This document shows, piece after piece, positions 1 to 8,129 of a stretch of DNA of 64,000 nt (position 1 is its first letter; the number at the start of each line of letters is the position of its first letter). The position numbers and the translations under genes were made by a program. Source of the DNA: Lachnospiraceae bacterium UBA1759 (GTDB lineage: Bacteria > Bacillota > Clostridia > Lachnospirales > Lachnospiraceae); contig DCHF01000029.1 in assembly GCA_002315555.1 (NCBI GenBank), positions 84,262 through 148,261 on the forward strand, given 5' to 3'. The notes under the pieces are model-generated. The model ran no database searches, had not been told where the DNA came from, and was given only the letters and a program-made list of their open reading frames with translations.

Positions 1-2
1 TC

Positions 3-146
3 ACAATCGTGGATCCGCGTTATTATTACGAAGACATCGACGCCCTGGTGATCTCCGGTGGTTACACCGATGTACTGTTCCTGTATAATGCGGCAACATT
101 GTCTGAAGACACGTCGCTGAAGACAGTGCTGCAGAATGTACAGTAA
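3..146 (+). CDS. C-terminal fragment of an unknown protein, possibly DHHW/SGNH-like
   Basis: The window opens inside a reading frame that gives 47 residues and ends in TAA at 144-146. The piece begins TIVDPRYYYEDIDALV and contains GYTDVLFLYNAATL. This pattern of a DPRYY element followed by a hydrophobic strand and FLYN resembles the C-terminus of extracellular DHHW/SGNH-type proteins of Lachnospiraceae, but I recall this only loosely. The catalytic part lies outside the window, so the family is a guess. It ends 22 bases before the LysR gene on the same strand. Confidence 0.5.
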   Translation, partial: TIVDPRYYYEDIDALVISGGYTDVLFLYNAATLSEDTSLKTVLQNVQ

Positions 147-168
147 GATATAAACATGAGGGTCCGAT

Positions 169-1053
169 ATGACTTTACAAAATTTATTCTATCTTGAAGC
201 AGTTTTTGAATACGGAAGCATACTAAAAGCATCAAAGATCCTCAATGTCTCTCAACCTGCCATTACCAAGGGCATCCATGAACTTGAGAAGGAATACAAT
301 ATCACCTTACTGACACGCAGCCGCAAAAATGTTCAGTTAACCCCACTGGCACAACAAATTCTTCCTTATATCAGGGCAATTCAGCAGAATACCCAGAGCA
401 TCACGGAGGTTTTGAATGGAGATACTAATGATATTTGCAGTATTGGTATCAATATTGTAGCGGAACGCATCCTCCCTACTATTGCCAAAGAGCTTTCAAT
501 AGCTTTTCCTTCTCAAAAGTTCAAATATATTAATATCAATATGGATAATCTATCTGTCATGCTTCAGCAAGGAACTCTGCGCTTTGCTATTACCGACTGC
601 AATTCATCTTTTGATCAATTCTATACTAAATTGATCGGTAATCTTCCCATGCATATCTTTGCAAGCGTAAACGACCCAATCGCAGAACAGCTTACACTGG
701 AAGAATTACTGGAACACCCGTTAATCTTACGTGAAAAAGGCAGCAGTAACCGCAGATCCTTGGATGAAGTTATTCAACAGCATAAACTTAGTTATTCACC
801 CTTTATCGAAAGTTTTGATAATGCTTGTATAGCAGAAATGGTATCACAGGGTTATGGTGTCACCCTGTTGTCAGATGCTCTGATTCCGGCGGAATTCCAG
901 ACACGCCTTAAAAAGATTCAAATTACGGATGTCGAATTTACCAGAAGTTTGTCGCTTTTATACGATAAAAGAATCCCCACTACGGCCTATGATGAGAAAC
1001 TGATGAACCAAATCACCAAAATCATCCGTAAACATATGCCTTTTGAGAGTTAA
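169..1053 (+). CDS. LysR-family transcriptional regulator
   Basis: This 294-residue protein has the LysR length and layout. An N-terminal winged helix-turn-helix occupies about residues 3-60, with the recognition stretch KASKILNVSQPAITKGIHEL at 20-39. An effector-binding domain follows from about residue 88. The start ATG has GAGGG about 6 bases upstream. LysR proteins bind DNA as tetramers and respond to small molecules; the ligand cannot be read from the sequence. No divergently transcribed partner is present: the gene upstream runs in the same direction and the next gene downstream converges on it, so the regulon is not obvious. Confidence 0.93.
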   Translation: MTLQNLFYLEAVFEYGSILKASKILNVSQPAITKGIHELEKEYNITLLTRSRKNVQLTPLAQQILPYIRAIQQNTQSITEVLNGDTNDICSIGINIVAERILPTIAKELSIAFPSQKFKYININMDNLSVMLQQGTLRFAITDCNSSFDQFYTKLIGNLPMHIFASVNDPIAEQLTLEELLEHPLILREKGSSNRRSLDEVIQQHKLSYSPFIESFDNACIAEMVSQGYGVTLLSDALIPAEFQTRLKKIQITDVEFTRSLSLLYDKRIPTTAYDEKLMNQITKIIRKHMPFES

Positions 1054-1066
1054 TTCGAATGAATAA

Positions 1067-1092
1067 GCGGGATGTGGCAATTCACATCCCGC
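1067..1092. terminator. Bidirectional terminator between convergent genes
   Basis: A perfect 10-bp inverted repeat GCGGGATGTG/CACATCCCGC surrounds a 6-base loop. It lies between the LysR stop at 1053 and the stop of the leftward lipoprotein gene at 1137, so it can serve both. No long T-run follows on either side. Confidence 0.7.
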
Positions 1093-1136
1093 CCATCTAT
1101 TATTTGCACCCTTACTTTATTCGCCCTAGTCACAGA

Positions 1137-1601
1137 TTATTTTACTGTAAATTCTGCTGTGACATACTCAGCACTATCGTTTTCCGGAGCAAGCTGTACC
1201 ACGATACGGTAACAACCAGGATCAAGTGCTTCGGTAAAAGCTTCATTAATCCAGTAATCCATCTCTATTTCATCTCCGGGTTCAAGCACATGCATTAACG
1301 GCTTAACAGTAATTATAGAATCATACTTTACCTCCTGCCAGACATCTTGATACAACATATCAATATAGAACCCTTCTCCCAGTGACAACTTGACAGATGA
1401 ATTATTAGAAATTACAACTTTAATCGCTCTCAAATGCTTTGAATCTTGCTCCTTACCGTCAGTAATTACCATTGTAACTTCCTCAGCATTTTTCACCACG
1501 CGAGTGGAGGACAGCTGATGTGATGTCGTCTTAGAATTTCTTTTACATGCACATAAAAACACCGCCAAGATAAGTCCAAAAACAATAAATAACTTTTTCA
1601 T
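1137..1601 (-). CDS. Lipoprotein with a bacterial Ig-like (Big_14-type) domain
   Basis: This 154-residue protein begins MKKLFIVFGLILAVFLCAC, a lipoprotein signal with lipobox LCAC (Cys19), so the mature protein should be tethered to the outer face of the membrane. The rest (about 35-154) looks like an Ig-like beta-sandwich of the kind found in small Clostridia lipoproteins: a strand with VKLSLGEGFYID, then VLEPGDEIEMDYW, then LDPGCYRIVVQL. The same closing pattern occurs in the degraded lipoprotein at 3514-4749, so the two are paralogous in this domain. The start overlaps the end of the protease frame almost exactly, with GGAAGG in the protease's last codons as a likely ribosome site, which suggests translational coupling. 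Confidence 0.75.
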   Translation of the reverse strand: MKKLFIVFGLILAVFLCACKRNSKTTSHQLSSTRVVKNAEEVTMVITDGKEQDSKHLRAIKVVISNNSSVKLSLGEGFYIDMLYQDVWQEVKYDSIITVKPLMHVLEPGDEIEMDYWINEAFTEALDPGCYRIVVQLAPENDSAEYVTAEFTVK

Positions 1602-1602
1602 C

Positions 1603-2727
1603 TTAATATAACCTTCCGTTCATTGCATTCAAGATATTGTTAACTTTTACAAAGTTAGCATATCCGCCTCCAACACCTTCCAAAATACCAAGTACTGATC
1701 TTGAACCAGCTGTTGAAGATGCCGGTGAAACCAGTGGTGCTCCGCTATCACCAGTTTGTGCTGAAATATTCATGCGAATCAAATTCACCCACGTGACGCC
1801 ACCCTGGGTATAAGAGAACGAAGTACTATTCACCGTTCCTCTGGTAATTCCGGTATGTGCGCCATGTTTTTCATAAGTTGAACCAACAACCCCCACAGTA
1901 GACGTGCCCAGTATTTGATATCCACTACTCAGATTTCTGCTCTGCGTGTATCCGCTCGACGGATAACCATTCATACTGACAAACGCTGCATCTAAATCAG
2001 CATTGTATGCCCTCCAAGTCACCTTTCCAACCGCGGTACCTTGAATTTTCATCACGGTATTCATCGTAGCTGTATGGCCAGCTATTACAAATCCTCTTTC
2101 CATCACGCCTGAGGAGTTTGTCCTATTTGCACAAAAACCAATAGTAGACCAGCCTCCAGTCGATGAATTGACTACGCTATTGTAATAACCTGCTGTTACT
2201 GATGCAGCTTTTTTATAAGTTACATCAATAACATGTATTTCTGTTGCCTTGGAAATCTCGGAAACTATTTTCGACAACTCTAAAAGTCGTCCGAAGGAAC
2301 ACTCGCTGATTTCAACTGCTACGTTATTATTAATCTCATCAATGTACACCCCAATAGTTGATGTGTATAATTCCGGATTATCGTTAACATATTTGAGAAT
2401 TTCAGACCAGACCTGATCTTTTATCTCCTCTAAATCATTATATGAATACTCTACCTCATCGATTAGTATATCCGCATTTCCAGTTACACTATATATTACA
2501 TCCTTAACTTCCTGATTTGAACTCGTCACTAGAATATGAAACTGTTTATCGCGAATATAGGCACCGCCATAATAATCAGGATATGACTCTCCTCAATAGT
2601 ATAATAGTTTCCGAAAATCCTCATTTACAGATTCAGAATATAGCACTTCATCAACGCTGCAAATACCATTGAAGTCTTCAGCCGCTTTCACGCTTAAGTT
2701 TGTAAAAAGTGCAATTTTCTATTCCAT
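1603..2727 (-). pseudogene. S1 (chymotrypsin-like) serine protease with a disrupted 5' end
   Basis: An intact frame of 308 codons runs from a GTG at 2529. It shows an S1 triad: His in FVIAGHTATM, Asp in NADLDAAFV and Ser in QTGDSGAPLVSP. The same frame continues upstream through SYPDYYGGAYIRDKQFHI, which is the usual start of the propeptide region in this type of protease, up to a TGA at 2593-2595. Beyond it, protein-like sequence (EDFNGICSVDEVLYSESVNE) continues in phase to ATG GAA TAG at 2719-2727, which has a good GGAGG ahead of it. So the natural start is followed by two in-frame stops, and no signal peptide remains. Most likely a decayed gene. The internal GTG could still yield a non-secreted catalytic domain. 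Confidence 0.75.
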
Positions 2728-3209
2728 TTCCTTACCTCCTCATTTCCAAATGTACATCACATCCTCTATTAATGTAATCATATCAACCCTAATCTGTCCC
2801 GTCAAAAGAATAAAAGTTGCTTTTTGTGCTTATATATAACCAAATGTTATATATTGATTAGGTTTCTGTTATACATTAAACACTCTTCCTGCTGGAATTC
2901 TTTGTGAAAGTCTTTATCTTTATTTTCACAGCAGTCACTATTTTTCACATAGGCTCCATTGGCGGTGACTAAAAGCACTGGTAATCTAGTTATCGGTCTC
3001 GATTCTAAAAAGTTGACGATATGACTCAATTATCCGCGGACTTTCACTCCGGTGATTATGTCTGTATTCAAGCTTATGGCACAGAGGATTCCGCCCCTAT
3101 CAGGTGGCTATGCTCTACGATTGAAAAAATCAGTGCAGAGAAAGCCCCATCACTTATAGTGAGATTAAAAAATACTGGAAGACTCCGAGAAAAATGCATT
3201 TCGGTAATA
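2728..3209. other. Non-coding interval with a 9-bp palindrome
   Basis: I see no convincing gene here. Short open frames exist on both strands (2847-3029 minus and 3021-3311 plus), but they lack ribosome sites and recognisable sequence. At 2832-2854 a perfect 9-bp inverted repeat ATATATAAC/GTTATATAT with a 5-base spacer lies upstream of the protease region and could be an operator. Confidence 0.4.
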
Positions 3210-3241
3210 GAAAAGGAACTGTCTCCCGACAGTTTCTTTTC
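3210..3241 (-). terminator. Terminator downstream of the Ig-lipoprotein remnant
   Basis: The 14-bp arms GAAAAGGAACTGTC and GACAGTTTCTTTTC with a TCCC loop form a hairpin with one wobble position. It lies just past the stop at 3271 on the minus strand. Its A/T-rich ends mean it could act in both directions. Confidence 0.65.
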
Positions 3242-3270
3242 TTTACACTATTTCATTCTTCACTATTCCT

Positions 3271-3498
3271 TCATTCTGCATAAAGCTGAACGTAAGAATC
3301 CCCCTTCTTGATATACAGGTAGCCATCGCTCGTATCATCATACGGTCTCACTCCACGATATACGATCGTCCCTACTTCAAGTGCAGACGCATATAATTCT
3401 TCTGCCGGCCACTCATCTGAAACCGTGGCAACAACCGCCCCAACCTCTTCATATTTCAAGCTTCGCGTACCATCCATTGGATTAGCATATCTCTCCAC
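3271..3498 (-). pseudogene. Truncated paralog of the upstream lipoprotein's N-terminal domain
   Basis: About 75 codons resemble the mid-part of the lipoprotein at 3514-4749. VGAVVATVSDEWPAEELYA here matches IGEVASVDNSDWPDEELEG there, and both are followed by a (K/V)G..VY strand and an IKK motif. It has no signal peptide and no good ribosome site; the first possible start is a GTG. The frame is in phase with the preceding gene across the TGA at 3514-3516. Likely a 5'-truncated duplicate, or a third domain if that stop is ever read through. The function is unknown. Confidence 0.55.
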
Positions 3499-3513
3499 TT
3501 CAATGCGTTTATA

Positions 3514-4749
3514 TCACCTTATTTCAAACTCCGCCGCCAATTCTTCCTTCACGATCCTGTATTTTCCGGCTTCCAAATCACCATACATCGTCAGATCCGC
3601 GTAAGTTTCCGCACATCCTCCCGGTTCCAGCACACTTGCTGCCAGTGTAAAGCCCCAATTTGACAATGCCACAGGAAGCCGATACCATCTGCCGTCAATT
3701 TCCTTTTCAAGCGTAAACGGTAAACCGTAAAGGTATTCCTCTTTCGATTCATTCTTCAGCTGAAGTTTCACAAGTTTGTCTGCAATCGACAGTACTTCCA
3801 TGGATATTTCACCCGTTGAATCACTGATTTCCTCGCCAAGCGCATAATATCCAATGTCATATTTTCCGAGGAGTGCCGCGTTGAGCATACCGCTGCCTCT
3901 GGGAATGCATGTCATATTATCTTCAGGGACACCTTCAAATACCGTTGCAAGATCATATTCCCCCGCGTACATTGAGCCGTCTTTTGACAGTCACTTTCCG
4001 TCGCTGTATGTCAGCCAAATCCTCATGCCACTTTTATCGGAAATTTCAATACCGTAAACAGGCGGTTTCATCTCGGATATCTTCTCGGGTGATATCTGAT
4101 TGATCCCTAACGCATTTATCTCCTCAATGACTGCCTTGTTCTTTTCCAAATCGAATGACATTTTTACAGTCGTCTGAGAACCGTCATAATAATAAACCAT
4201 CATGGCGCTGGTTTCCGGGCTGGCATTCGCCAAGAGCCCCACATCAGACTGAATGTCAGTCGCATCTTCCGGTACATACTTCACGAACTGATACCATTCG
4301 TTTTTCTTAATTCTGACATACATAATGCCATCCGTTTCAGTGCTTTTATACACCTCCATTCCCTTTTTCAAGTTCGTGCCTTCCAGTTCTTCATCCGGCC
4401 AATCTGAATTGTCAACACTGGCCACTTCTCCGATCAGCGCTTTCGTCAAGGGGATCTGCGAAGTATATATTTTTCCTCCGGCTGGTATGTAAATATTGCC
4501 GGCGTAATAGAATGACTGGATCATGATCGATCCATCAGGTGCAACCGGCCCCTCACCAGTCGGTCCACGAAACTCCGTATCATTCTCGAGAGATTCATAC
4601 AGAGCTTCTTTCGAATCAAGCGTTTCAGACAAAGTCTCTTTCGAAATATCATCAGTTTCATGGGCACAGCCGCCCAGCACACTCAATAACACCACCACAA
4701 TGGCAACGCTCAGCATTCTTTTCATAGTCAAACCAACATCAACCTTCAT
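3514..4749 (-). pseudogene. Ig-like domain lipoprotein interrupted by an in-frame TGA
   Basis: The ATG at 4749 has GGAGGG about 7 bases upstream and encodes a lipoprotein signal ending SVLGGC. The frame runs 252 codons to TGA at 3991-3993 (…TYSDGK-stop) and then continues in phase as LSKDGSMYAGEYDLATVF for another 159 codons. The downstream half is an Ig-like domain (VKLQLKNESKEEYLYGLPF, VLEPGGCAETYADL, LEAGKYRIVKEEL) related to the lipoprotein at 1137-1601. The codon context suggests a lost Trp (TGG to TGA). Since TGA is a normal stop in this genome, nonsense decay is the simplest reading. The TGAC context is one known to be leaky in other bacteria, so low-level readthrough is possible. Confidence 0.7.
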
Positions 4750-4816
4750 ACAAATCCCTCCTTCCTGTTTATTTCGTATCACACCTTCGCCCCCTTTGTC
4801 AACTCTGTCATCGCCA

Positions 4817-4884
4817 TTCACAGCGTTTCCCCTTGGGAAGCCGCGGTTTATTCACAGCGTTTCCCCTTGGGAAGCCGCGGTTTA
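4817..4884. repeat. Perfect 34-bp tandem duplication
   Basis: Two identical 34-bp units, 4817-4850 and 4851-4884, lie head to tail between the lipoprotein start and the ThuA terminator. Each unit contains CCGCGG and the near-palindrome TTTCCCCTTGGGAA. Perfect identity points to a recent duplication or a selected binding site. Confidence 0.9.
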
Positions 4885-4888
4885 TGCA

Positions 4889-4928
4889 AAAGGCCCCCGC
4901 CTGCATTCACTCTGCAGACGAGGGCCTT
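4889..4928 (-). terminator. Rho-independent terminator of the hydratase/ThuA operon
   Basis: Read on the minus strand, AAGGCCCTCG pairs with CGGGGGCCTT around an inner TGCAGAGTGAATGCA hairpin. It lies 18 bases past the ThuA stop codon at 4946. Confidence 0.75.
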
Positions 4929-4945
4929 CATTAACACTAATTCAA

Positions 4946-5662
4946 TTACTTCATCATCGGCTCCGGGAAATGACCCAACTGAATCTTTGCACAGTTCGGA
5001 GCATAGACCCACTTTGCAGCATTGCAAAGGATCTTCTGCACTTCCGGCATGTGGTAGATCGGGTAGGTCTCATGACCCGGCTTGAAGTAAAAGATCTTAC
5101 CGGCACCGCGGCGGAACGTGCAAGCGGAACGGAAGACTTCACCGCCGGTGAACCAGCTGATCATGACAACTTCATCCGGCTGCGGGATCATGAAGTGCTC
5201 GCCGTAGGTCTCTTCCTGCGGGATCACAACATTGGCGCCGATGCCTTCCATGATCGGATGACCCGGCATGATATTCCACATGATTTCCGTCTCGTCATTT
5301 TCTCTCCAGCGGAGGTTCTGAGACTCAGTACCCATCAGCTTGCGGAAGATCTTGGAAGCGTGTCCGGAGTGAAGAACAACAAGCCCCATACCCTGCATGA
5401 CGCGCTGATATACACGCTCAACAATTTCATCGGATACTTCATGATGCGCCATGTGGCCCCACCAGAAGAGGACATCGGTAGCGTCCAGCACTTCCTGCGT
5501 CAGGCCGTGCTCCGGCTCGTCCAGGGTAGCGGTGGAAACATCGTCAAAACCGTTTGCTACCAGGAAATCCTTAATGCAATTGTGAATACCGTTCGGGTAG
5601 ACCTTCGCAACCTTCTCTTCAGATAACTCATGTCTGTACTCATTCCATACAGTGATCTTCAT
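4946..5662 (-). CDS. ThuA-like (trehalose-utilisation/GATase1-like) protein
   Basis: The 238 residues match the ThuA domain, a flavodoxin-like/class I glutamine-amidotransferase-like fold. It begins with the strand MKITVWNEY, followed by DVLFWWGHMAHHEVSDEIV, then GMGLVVLHSGHASKIFRKLMG, and ends with GAGKIFYFKPGHETYPIYH. ThuA proteins occur in sugar-catabolism clusters and have been linked to oxidation of sugars to keto-derivatives, but their chemistry is unsettled. The gene starts 18 bases after the hydratase stop, so the two are probably co-transcribed. The pairing with a hydratase rather than a sugar transporter is unusual and gives little hint of the substrate. Confidence 0.85.
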   Translation of the reverse strand: MKITVWNEYRHELSEEKVAKVYPNGIHNCIKDFLVANGFDDVSTATLDEPEHGLTQEVLDATDVLFWWGHMAHHEVSDEIVERVYQRVMQGMGLVVLHSGHASKIFRKLMGTESQNLRWRENDETEIMWNIMPGHPIMEGIGANVVIPQEETYGEHFMIPQPDEVVMISWFTGGEVFRSACTFRRGAGKIFYFKPGHETYPIYHMPEVQKILCNAAKWVYAPNCAKIQLGHFPEPMMK

Positions 5663-5680
5663 CGTTGTTCTCCTTAATTG

Positions 5681-8005
5681 TTATTTGTTTTTATTGTTAT
5701 AGTTGATCAGGCAGCCTTTGGCGATGATCTCGCGCTCTTCTGCCGTCATCTCATCAAGATGGAGCGGGAACGGAACCAGTTTGTTGTTCTCTACATCGAC
5801 CACATACGCAGTGATGTCGGACTTTGCTTCCTTAATGGCGCTCAGGATGCCCGGAACGTAGATGTAATCCAGGTTCTTGAAGGGCAGGTTCTCGCTGTCG
5901 ATCCCCTCACCTAAACGGAAGGGGATCATGCCCCAGTTGATCAGGTTGGAACGATAACGCTTGGTTGCGTACTCCTTGGAGATGTTTGCCACACCGCCCA
6001 GTACGCGCTGGCAGGAAGCGGCCTGTTCACGGGCGGAACCATCGCCCGGCTTGGTCGCATAAATGGTAGAACCGATCAGGAAATTGTCATGATTCGTACC
6101 CGGGAACGCAGCCTTAATGATGGAAATCATATGGCCGAATGCCGGATCCACCTGGCCCGGGCAGCCCAGTGAAGGATCGCCGGCAGCGCCCTTTGCGTGA
6201 TTCGCACGCAGGTCTTCCAGTTTCTTTACTTCCTTAGCACGCCCCACATACTCCGGATCCTTACGGCTCAGAGTGAACTCTGCGAGACCGAGCGGGTTGG
6301 AACGATAAGAAGAGGTCTCACCGGACGGAATCAGTTCATCGGTCGTGGTGACCGGATCATGGATCTCGGAAACCACACGCATGATCATGTTGTCCTTTAA
6401 GGGCTGCATTTCCGGCCAGTCGACGATGTTCGGACCGCGCTTGATATCCGCATCCGGATCCGCCTTGCCGAAACCGTTGTATACGCGATTGTCGTAAATG
6501 CTGCCGTCAAAGTAATATTTCGGCTTGGAGAAGTTCACATCGAGGTCCGTTGCTGCGGTCAGGAAGCCCTTGTTGACAGCGGTTGCGGCGATGGAACGCG
6601 CATCCATCAGTGCGACGGACGCAATCTGGCCGTTCTGGACCTTGGAGCCCTCACGGTTCGGGAAGTTACGGGTGGAGTGGCGGATGGACAGGCCGTTATT
6701 GGCCGGAACATCGCCCGCGCCAAAGCACGGACCGCAGAATGCCGTACGAACAGTTGCGCCGGTCGCGATCATCTTCGCGATGCTGCCGTTCTTCAGGAGC
6801 TCCATGTAAACCGGCTGAGATGCCGGATAAATGCTTAAGGAGAATTCGTCACAACCGATGCTTCCGCCCGCCAGAATATCCGTGGCGTCGCACAGGTTCT
6901 CGAAACCACCGCCCGCGCAGCCGGCGATGACGCCCTGTTCTACATACAGACGGCCGTTCTTGATCTTATCGACCAGTTTGAAATCGATCTTGTCGCCAAA
7001 GGAGATCTTTGCGCGCTCTTCGGTCTCATGCAGAATGTCTTCCAGATTCTCATACAGTTCGTGGATGCTGTAGGCATTGGACGGATGGAACGGCAGCGCG
7101 ATCATGGAATCAAGCTCGGACAGGTCGATGTCAACCACGCCGTCGTAGTATGCACCGTCTTCCGGCTTCAGCTCCTTGTATGCCTCCGGACGCTTGTGCG
7201 TCTCGTAGAACTCTTCGACCTTCTCATCGGTCTCCCAGATGGAAGACAGGCAGGTGGTCTCCGTGGTCATAACGTCCACGCCGATACGGAAATCGACGGA
7301 CAGATCCTTAATGGCCGGACCCACAAATTCCAGTACTTTATTCTTTACAAAACCATTGGCAAAAGTAGCACCGACCAGGGCAATTGCCACGTCCTGCGGA
7401 CCAACGCCCTTCTTCGGGGTGCCGTGCAGGTAAACAGCGATGACTTCCGGACGGTCGATGTCATAGGTCTGACCCAACAGCTGCTTAACAAGCTCCGGAC
7501 CGCCTTCACCAACTGCCATGGTACCCAGCGCGCCGTAACGGGTGTGGGAGTCTGAACCCAGGACCATTCTTCCGCCGCCGGCAAGCACTTCACGTGCGTA
7601 CTGATGAATAACGGCAAGATGCGGCGGGACGTAGATTCCGCCGTATTTCTTTGCGCAAGTCAGGCCAAAGACGTGGTCATCTTCATTGATGGTGCCGCCG
7701 ACCGCACATAAAGAGTTATGGCAGTTGGTCAGAACGTAGGGCATCGGGAACTCGGTGAGGCCGGATGCACGCGCCGTCTGGATGATACCGACATAAGTGA
7801 TGTCGTGAGAGGCCATCGCATCAAACGTGATGTTCAGCTTCTTGTCATTGCCGGACTTGTTGTGTGCCATCATGATGCGGTAAGCCATCGTCTTCTTGAC
7901 GTCGGCTTCCTTATCTGCGGCAAACTCCGGTGCGCCTTCATAGATCAGCGTGCCATTCTTATAAATGGCTCCGCCCTTATGAAGCTTGATCATTTTGTCA
8001 TTCAT
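5681..8005 (-). CDS. Aconitase-family hydratase (YbhJ-like)
   Basis: This 774-residue protein has the full aconitase layout. A 4Fe-4S core spans about 1-500, with cluster ligands expected at Cys363 (in AGCAGGG), Cys424 and Cys427 (CGPC). SDSHTRYG lies at 151-158, and substrate-binding arginines are expected in STRNFPNREGS. The C-terminal swivel domain carries GDGSAREQAA. The best match I can recall is the YbhJ-type putative hydratase group rather than AcnA/AcnB or LeuCD, judging from the N-terminus (MAYRIMMAHN, MASHDITYVG). Such enzymes move a hydroxyl via dehydration and rehydration of a tri- or dicarboxylate; the substrate is unknown. It is in an operon with ThuA downstream, and a PhnP-like hydrolase lies 124 bases upstream on the same strand. 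Confidence 0.88.
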   Translation of the reverse strand: MNDKMIKLHKGGAIYKNGTLIYEGAPEFAADKEADVKKTMAYRIMMAHNKSGNDKKLNITFDAMASHDITYVGIIQTARASGLTEFPMPYVLTNCHNSLCAVGGTINEDDHVFGLTCAKKYGGIYVPPHLAVIHQYAREVLAGGGRMVLGSDSHTRYGALGTMAVGEGGPELVKQLLGQTYDIDRPEVIAVYLHGTPKKGVGPQDVAIALVGATFANGFVKNKVLEFVGPAIKDLSVDFRIGVDVMTTETTCLSSIWETDEKVEEFYETHKRPEAYKELKPEDGAYYDGVVDIDLSELDSMIALPFHPSNAYSIHELYENLEDILHETEERAKISFGDKIDFKLVDKIKNGRLYVEQGVIAGCAGGGFENLCDATDILAGGSIGCDEFSLSIYPASQPVYMELLKNGSIAKMIATGATVRTAFCGPCFGAGDVPANNGLSIRHSTRNFPNREGSKVQNGQIASVALMDARSIAATAVNKGFLTAATDLDVNFSKPKYYFDGSIYDNRVYNGFGKADPDADIKRGPNIVDWPEMQPLKDNMIMRVVSEIHDPVTTTDELIPSGETSSYRSNPLGLAEFTLSRKDPEYVGRAKEVKKLEDLRANHAKGAAGDPSLGCPGQVDPAFGHMISIIKAAFPGTNHDNFLIGSTIYATKPGDGSAREQAASCQRVLGGVANISKEYATKRYRSNLINWGMIPFRLGEGIDSENLPFKNLDYIYVPGILSAIKEAKSDITAYVVDVENNKLVPFPLHLDEMTAEEREIIAKGCLINYNNKNK

Positions 8006-8129
8006 AATGTTCTCCTCTTATATGTTAGTTCCTACCATAACTACCTAAGTATAATGTTCGGTACAATCAGGTTCTTTCTCTTTGAGCTTCAGAACTCGAT
8101 CGTCTCGATACAAAACCTCTGAGTTTATC

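Noticed and set aside
2847..3311. Two short open frames, one on each strand, before the lipoprotein remnant
   Set aside because: No ribosome sites, no recognisable motifs and no conserved neighbours. I treat the region as non-coding.
1603..4749. TGA read as Trp (code 4), because of two in-phase TGA codons
   Set aside because: dnaA, the MBL gene at 8130 and others end in TGA with natural C-termini, and the protease also has an in-frame TAG. The standard code with gene decay fits better.
4523..5626. A + strand open frame of 367 codons over the lipoprotein and ThuA genes
   Set aside because: It is antisense to two recognised genes and shows no family-like sequence or ribosome site.
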